Of a stretch of DNA of 27,834 bases, positions 23,392-27,834 are shown in pieces. The stretch is from an uncultured Flavobacterium sp. (GTDB lineage Bacteria > Bacteroidota > Bacteroidia > Flavobacteriales > Flavobacteriaceae). The stretch is taken from positions 1 through 27,834 of the forward strand of contig NZ_CALFIG010000344.1 in NCBI RefSeq assembly GCF_937876455.1, read 5' to 3'. Made by a program: the position numbers and the translations under genes. The notes beneath the pieces are model-generated. The model was not told where the DNA came from and made no database searches. It saw only the letters and a list, made by a program, of their open reading frames with translations. How positions within the stretch are numbered: position 1 is the stretch's first letter; every line of letters starts with the position of its first letter.

Positions 23392-23676
23392 AGCTTTCTT
23401 CCTAATTCGTTTTCTATCCTTTATTCGTTGACTAAATTTTAAACTTTAGCTCCAATTCTCTATTTCTTTTCTCTCTCTCTCTCTCTCTCTCTCTTAAGTA
23501 AGGCACTAATTTCTTTAAATAATTACCTCTGTGAGTTAAATGATTTCTTGTTTGCAAAAATGGGAACAAGCTATGCAAATGTGGGAAACCACTCCTTAAT
23601 TTAGAATGATATTATACCGTCATACAAAGATGGGTATAACCCAATTATTAATCTCTTACAATAACTGGAGTAAATC
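23392..23676. other. Intergenic region ahead of the large lipoprotein
   Basis: Besides the (CT)12 tract it holds a 19-residue frame at 23540-23599 (MISCLQKWEQAMQMWETTP) without a good ribosome binding site. It also holds TGGGTATAACCCA (23631-23643), an inverted repeat containing TATAAC that may be an operator or part of a promoter. No -35 element is clear. TGGAG before the ATG at 23677 is the ribosome binding site of the lipoprotein. Confidence 0.4.
23471..23494. repeat. (CT)12 simple sequence repeat
   Basis: Twelve uninterrupted CT units lie in a pyrimidine-rich stretch between the ferritin-like gene and the lipoprotein gene, 183 bases before the latter's ATG. Tracts of this kind can change length by slippage. 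It lies in no recognised frame and not within a recognisable promoter spacer. Confidence 0.95.
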
Positions 23677-25743
23677 ATGAAAAACAAATTAATTAATACA
23701 TTGATGTTAGCTGGAATTATTTCTTTTACTCTGGTTGGCTGTAATTCTGGCGCTAGCGGTAGTGTAAGTAATTCAGCGCAAAATTCACAATCAGCGGGAA
23801 ATAATGTTACCCAATCTACATTGACTTCTGCTCCCGTTATTGGAAGTGTCAATTTACCCAATACAATCAACATGCTTGGTGGTGATATTATTGATACGAT
23901 AATTGATCCAAGTTCTGGGGTAGCTAAAATTGGTACTCAATTATTAGGTTTGCTTACTGGTAGTGTCTTTCCATCCAAACCATCACAAAGTCAGTTACAG
24001 CAGCTAGAAGCACAAAACGCGCAGATGTTTGCTCAAATTCAGTCAAATTTACAAAATATAAATACCGAACTTAATGCTCAAGGAACATTATTACTTGGTA
24101 TTCAAAACTCAATTTATCAAGATCAACAAATAGATACCCAGTTAGCAATTTCACAAGCACAAAATCAATTGCAAATAATGTTAAACCAGTTAAATTCATA
24201 TATTTCATTAGCATTGCCGCAAGAGCAGGCAAATCAGGTTAATGCCTTATTAAATAATGCCGAATCTGGAACAATTCCCGAGTCAGCAATAGCGGTATTA
24301 ATGAAAGATACTGGTACTATGGTAAGTCGGGTTCAAGGTATTAATAGCTTGGACAGTCTTGAAATCACATTGGCAGGGGATAATGCAACTTCTTATTCAG
24401 TTAATAATCCAGCGCTGCACAACAACCCAGAGAGCTATGGAACAGCATCGAATACTCAGCTGATAGCTAGTTTACAAGCGGCATACAATTCATATGTTTC
24501 ACAATCTAATGGCAGTACTAATCTATTTCAAAATCAATTAGCATGGAATAATACGGTAGATTCAACGATTCTACAATTAATGCAAAATCTGAATACAGCT
24601 TATCGGATTGATCAATTGAGACTTTTTTTATCAATGAATTTAAAAACTAAAATATCTCCACCAGCTTCAATTTATTATGGAGATTTGAATAATTATGTAA
24701 CAGCTAGTGCAGATTTAGCTTATGCGTATCAACAACGGTTTGCTTTCTTAATGTATTTAGATAACTTATATAAAACTAATTTCTGGAATAATTTTATGGG
24801 AGTGTTGGGTAATGGATTGTCTCAATCGTGTAATTTAAACAATACTTACCTGTCATCATTGAGTAATGGTTCTAGCCTAGGTAGCTGGAATGGTACTAAC
24901 TTGACGATTAGCTGCAATGGCGGAACTTTCCAGTCACAGGGGCAAAATATCCAACCAGTAATAAATACCAATTTTACTCCATCACTACCATGTAATACAA
25001 ATAGTAATGGGGTTTATGGTGATTTAACAGTTACTAAAGCTGGTTATATAATTTGTGGCACAAACTCCAATGACTGGAATAATGAGACTGACCAATATGG
25101 AAATCAGACAGGAAATAACAATATCAATAATACGATGGCGGCTGCGAATAATGGGACATTTGCTCCTAATATAGCTCAATCCCAATACAGCTGGGCATAT
25201 ATATTTGTTCCATTGCCAGCTTATTATCTTGGTACAATGCAAGCTATTTTACCCGATTATAATAATGGTACCACTGGCTTTTCAGTAATGGGGGGCTCTG
25301 GCTCTGGTATATTTGATATTACTCAACCTGGTTCTATAGGAACTGTTGCTCAAAATGTTCAAACTGTTCCACGCGGTACGTATGATATGGAAGGTCCTTT
25401 AAATGTAATTAACGTTTACTATAGCAATTCGCTTGTTGTTAGATCCCTACCTACCATATATTATGATAATTATCACGCATTAATGTTGCAAGCTACATGT
25501 GCTACTATACCAGGAACTGGTTCTGGAACTGGATGTGGAATTGCGTTTGCATGTATTCCGGGATTATCTGATTGTACCAATGCACCTGGTGGAAGCACAG
25601 CAACATTAAATGATATGAATTTATCGGCAACTCGCACAAATGATAGTATTCAGTTTGCTAATGGTGATAATTTACAACTTTCACTAGCAAATATCAATCA
25701 GCCAAACAATGCAGGACTGGCAACAATACAATATAGTAATTGA
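23677..25743 (+). CDS. Large lipoprotein with helical N-terminal half, unknown function
   Basis: The 688-residue product begins MKNKLINTLMLAGIISFTLV followed by GC, a lipobox with lipidated Cys22. A Ser/Asn/Gln-rich linker runs to about residue 50. Residues about 105-190 are Gln-, Leu- and Asn-rich with heptad-like spacing (QLQQLEAQNAQMFAQIQSNL), suggesting long helices or a coiled coil. From about 290 to 380 further helices occur (YRIDQLRLFLSMNL, SADLAYAYQQRFAFLMYLDN). The last 300 residues are Gly/Asn/Thr-rich with eight Cys, an even number compatible with disulfides outside the cytoplasm. I recognise no family. A helical half followed by a beta-rich half recalls some surface or pore-forming proteins, but that is a guess. 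It is a single-gene unit with a terminator. Confidence 0.85.
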   Translation: MKNKLINTLMLAGIISFTLVGCNSGASGSVSNSAQNSQSAGNNVTQSTLTSAPVIGSVNLPNTINMLGGDIIDTIIDPSSGVAKIGTQLLGLLTGSVFPSKPSQSQLQQLEAQNAQMFAQIQSNLQNINTELNAQGTLLLGIQNSIYQDQQIDTQLAISQAQNQLQIMLNQLNSYISLALPQEQANQVNALLNNAESGTIPESAIAVLMKDTGTMVSRVQGINSLDSLEITLAGDNATSYSVNNPALHNNPESYGTASNTQLIASLQAAYNSYVSQSNGSTNLFQNQLAWNNTVDSTILQLMQNLNTAYRIDQLRLFLSMNLKTKISPPASIYYGDLNNYVTASADLAYAYQQRFAFLMYLDNLYKTNFWNNFMGVLGNGLSQSCNLNNTYLSSLSNGSSLGSWNGTNLTISCNGGTFQSQGQNIQPVINTNFTPSLPCNTNSNGVYGDLTVTKAGYIICGTNSNDWNNETDQYGNQTGNNNINNTMAAANNGTFAPNIAQSQYSWAYIFVPLPAYYLGTMQAILPDYNNGTTGFSVMGGSGSGIFDITQPGSIGTVAQNVQTVPRGTYDMEGPLNVINVYYSNSLVVRSLPTIYYDNYHALMLQATCATIPGTGSGTGCGIAFACIPGLSDCTNAPGGSTATLNDMNLSATRTNDSIQFANGDNLQLSLANINQPNNAGLATIQYSN

Positions 25744-25772
25744 TAGCAATCAATTTTAAAGCGAACTAAATT

Positions 25773-25804
25773 AAAGTCCACTGGGTTGCTACGGTGGCTT
25801 TTTT
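25773..25804 (+). terminator. Terminator of the large lipoprotein gene
   Basis: AAAG, one bulged T and CCAC (25773-25781) pair with GTGG and CTTT (25794-25801) around a 12-base loop; a six-T run ends at 25804. The long loop makes it moderate. Confidence 0.65.
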
Positions 25805-25963
25805 ACATCAATTTTATTCCAGCTCATAGCAATTTATCTAAAATATGATCATTAAACTTGTGCTAAAATCGCTGCTTATTATTTTATTGATTTTTTTGAA
25901 GAAATACATCGGTTTTCTTGCCTCTTAATTTTATTCTATTGCGCAATTTTTTATTGGTGAATT

Positions 25964-27544
25964 ATGTCAAAATTATCAAAGTTACTTTATATGACCTTTA
26001 CGTTTAGTTGTTTAACACTAAGCGCTTGTAATGGTGGGCATAATCAAGCAGATACAACGAACACTACTACTAGCAATTCTATCACCCAAAAAACATCGAA
26101 TACTAAAATCTATCATGTTGGTCCGACACAGAGTTATACCACTTTGAAACAAGTTAGCGGGCTATTACAGCCAGGTGATACAGTTTTTGTTGATGGTGAT
26201 GCAGAATATATTGGCGGAGTTAGCTTTTCTAATAATGGAACCGAAAGCCAGCCAATAAGTATCATTGGAGTTACTATCAATGGCAAGCAGCCAGTAATTC
26301 GCGCAGATACCAAATCCAATCAAAACCTCTTAGTCTTTTATGGTAATCACTATGTTTTAGATAATTTTGAGATAGTTGGCAATATGAGTGAAGTTAGCAA
26401 CAAAGCGTTGATGACTACTCGCGGGATCAATCAGATTTCAAATGATTTAACTATTCGCCATTGTCGCGTACACAATGCACGTAATGGAATTATGGCTTCA
26501 GACTTATATAGCGGTAATTTAACCATCGAATATTCTGAAATTTACTCTAACGGGTATGCCGAGGGTGAACATAATATCTATATTGCTTCCGATCGCGTTA
26601 GGGTGCCAAACTCAGTAACGACAATCCGCTTTAATTATATACATGATTCCTTAAAAGGAGCAGGGCTTAAAACACGCACCTCACGTAATGAGATTTATTA
26701 TAATTGGTTTGCGAACAATGCTCAGTCAGAAGTAGATATGTATGGAGCAGATTTGGGGGAAGGAAGCGACCCTATTTATGACAAGAATGGCAGTATTACT
26801 GGCTATAGTTCAGATAAACATGTCACCCAAGAAGAGCTTCGTCAAATTGATCCATATTATGCGGAAAATTATTTACGAGAAGATACCGATTTTGTCGGCA
26901 ATGTTGTGATTAGTAATAACAAGATAAAATCATTAACCATTGGTGGTGATGGCGGATCAGGAGGCCCGACGCGAAATGGTACCAGCTTTGGGCGTTATCG
27001 TTTTGTGAATAATACTTTTGTGAATAATTTTAATCCAAGTGATGGTCGTTCATATACCGGTCAAATTAAATTTGGGGTAGGTAGCTTAGAGTTTTATAAC
27101 AATATTTTTTATAATCAATATGGTACGAGTATTGGTTTTTATTTCAATGATTACAATGCGAATAATGATCCACATCAAACCAATTCAGATCTGCGTTGGT
27201 CAAATGGGAGGCAAATTGTAGCACGAAATAACTGGTTTAAAACTGGCTCTAAATTACCAAGCGAGTTTCTCGCTAGTAGCCTTAGTGGTAGTGAACCGGG
27301 ATTTTTTGCTGCAAATCAAAATGATTACCATCTGAGCGTAAATAATCCACTTCTCACTAGCGGAACTACGCTTACGACTAATATTTTTGATGACGCAATT
27401 TACTTTAGTAATATTGGTGGTAATTATGTTGCAGATTATGCCTTTATTAATCCATTATTAGCGCCAGAGTTCTATCCTCTTGTGCCTGGGGAAAGTCAAC
27501 CAGTTTTGCGAGACCCTAATCTTCATAGTGTTGGTGCGTTCTAA
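25964..27544 (+). CDS. Lipoprotein with right-handed parallel beta-helix domain
   Basis: The 526-residue product starts MSKLSKLLYMTFTFSCLTLS followed by AC, a lipobox with lipidated Cys22. A Thr/Asn-rich linker precedes a segment typical of pectate lyase-like beta-helix proteins: YHVGPTQSYTTLKQVSGLLQ and PGDTVFVDGDAEYIGGVSFS (about residues 47-87). The remainder shows repeated coil-like turns such as VLDNFEIVGN, LTIRHCRVHNARNGI, LTIEYSEIYSNGY, TIRFNYIHDS, NEIYYNWFANN, YRFVNNTFVNN and LEFYNNIFYNQ. These fit a polysaccharide-binding or -degrading surface protein. I cannot assign a lyase family; a calcium-binding acidic cluster is not obvious. It has no clear promoter; a weak GGTGA precedes the ATG. 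Confidence 0.85.
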   Translation: MSKLSKLLYMTFTFSCLTLSACNGGHNQADTTNTTTSNSITQKTSNTKIYHVGPTQSYTTLKQVSGLLQPGDTVFVDGDAEYIGGVSFSNNGTESQPISIIGVTINGKQPVIRADTKSNQNLLVFYGNHYVLDNFEIVGNMSEVSNKALMTTRGINQISNDLTIRHCRVHNARNGIMASDLYSGNLTIEYSEIYSNGYAEGEHNIYIASDRVRVPNSVTTIRFNYIHDSLKGAGLKTRTSRNEIYYNWFANNAQSEVDMYGADLGEGSDPIYDKNGSITGYSSDKHVTQEELRQIDPYYAENYLREDTDFVGNVVISNNKIKSLTIGGDGGSGGPTRNGTSFGRYRFVNNTFVNNFNPSDGRSYTGQIKFGVGSLEFYNNIFYNQYGTSIGFYFNDYNANNDPHQTNSDLRWSNGRQIVARNNWFKTGSKLPSEFLASSLSGSEPGFFAANQNDYHLSVNNPLLTSGTTLTTNIFDDAIYFSNIGGNYVADYAFINPLLAPEFYPLVPGESQPVLRDPNLHSVGAF

Positions 27545-27565
27545 AACTCTAGAAGAAGTATAACT

Positions 27566-27656
27566 GACTTTGCCATTTTTACCTTCCAAGCAGCTAATTC
27601 TTCAACTTACTATCAAATTAAAATCAATTTCATTTAGACTAAAAAGTGCCAAAGTC
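27566..27656. repeat. Imperfect inverted repeat after the beta-helix gene
   Basis: GACTTTGCCATTTTTA (27566-27581) and TAAAAAGTGCCAAAGTC (27640-27656) are near reverse complements, separated by 58 bases. They could form a weak long-range hairpin or mark the ends of a small element. No convincing frame lies between them. Confidence 0.4.
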
Positions 27657-27736
27657 CGGTATAAAATACAACAGCATTACAGGTATGGCATATGCATAAT
27701 TATAAATCTCTGTCAATGCGTAAGTTTTAAATATAG

Positions 27737-27834
27737 TTATCCTATAAACAATTGAGCGATAGATTGTTCAATAGCTAAGCTTAAATTATTCTGTCGATTA
27801 TCATTTGCCCTAATGCAACGTTTCAAGTTAGCCC
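27737..27834 (-). CDS. C-terminal end of a minus-strand gene entering from the right edge
   Basis: Thirty-one residues (ANLKRCIRANDNRQ through IEQSIAQLFIG) are open from the right edge to a TAA at 27737-27739. The composition is protein-like and the helical ending is plausible, but such a short open stretch could be chance. Family unknown. If real, it converges on the beta-helix gene. Confidence 0.4.
   Translation of the reverse strand, partial: ANLKRCIRANDNRQNNLSLAIEQSIAQLFIG

Noticed and set aside
23540..23599. 19-residue plus-strand frame rich in Gln, Met and Trp
   Set aside because: Very short, no good ribosome binding site; could be a leader peptide but nothing further supports it.
23677..27544. 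Two lipoproteins as one operon
   Set aside because: A probable terminator (25773-25804) and about 220 bases separate them, so they are more likely separate units.
27570..27755. Plus-strand frame of 61 codons after the beta-helix gene
   Set aside because: No ribosome binding site, spans the inverted repeat, and has a Lys/Leu/Ser-biased composition expected of AT-rich spacer.
1..27834. tRNA, rRNA and CRISPR features
   Set aside because: Reading both strands I saw no cloverleaf-like or ribosomal sequence and no regularly spaced repeats.

Overview
The window joins two unrelated kinds of genome. Bases 1 to about 19,750 read as a low-GC member of the Bacteroidota, most likely a Flavobacteriaceae. 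It carries a three-gene type B succinate dehydrogenase, an OmpA protein with TSP3 repeats, an Asp-box (BNR) secreted protein, and several Bacteroidota-type promoters (TTG, about 18-20 bases, TAnnTTTG). Bases from about 19,780 to the right edge read as a low-GC proteobacterium (gamma or beta). This part has sigma70 promoters (TTGACA with TACAAT or TATAAT), purine-rich ribosome binding sites, a Fur box, an OprD-like porin and proteobacterial lipoproteins. The switch falls between the start of the UvrD/AddA-like gene (19696, minus) and a small minus-strand gene ending at 19846. No integrase, insertion sequence, tRNA or repeat marks the joint, so an assembly or library chimera is the simplest explanation. 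Base composition alone would not reveal it, since both halves are AT-rich.

Left part. A partial Ig-like protein (edge to 1024) meets a frameshifted omega-amidase of the nitrilase family (1029-1795, minus). Then comes the minus-strand operon sdhC-sdhA-sdhB (5689 down to 1911), closed by a perfect hairpin terminator. Next are a large secreted BNR-repeat protein (minus), a divergent aminopeptidase P (plus) with its own terminator, a 100-bp intergenic repeat of a type I recall from flavobacteria, and an alpha/beta hydrolase that may be read from a leaderless message. The rest of the left part is a minus-strand block: AddA-like helicase-nuclease, kbl (glycine C-acetyltransferase), ompA, then AddB-like nuclease. 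kbl and ompA have their own promoters, and a strong terminator separates ompA from the AddB-like gene. The two nuclease genes probably act together in recombinational repair although they are not adjacent.

Right part. A 41-residue small-protein gene with a near-consensus promoter runs toward the joint. Facing it is a second near-consensus promoter with a long untranslated or RNA-coding stretch ahead of a small exported four-cysteine protein. Next come an OprD-like porin whose promoter spacer is filled by a Fur box, a truncated PAS-domain protein, and a ferritin-like diiron protein. After a (CT)12 tract come two long lipoproteins: one with an alpha-helical N-terminal half and a cysteine-containing C-terminal half, the other a right-handed parallel beta-helix protein. 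At the right edge lies the C-terminal end of a further minus-strand gene. The Fur-box porin and the ferritin-like protein suggest an iron theme, but the lipoproteins are of unknown function.

No tRNA, rRNA, CRISPR array, transposase or complete mobile element was seen. No known defence or secretion system is evident. The least explained parts are the joint itself, the small gene and paired promoters beside it, and the two lipoproteins.
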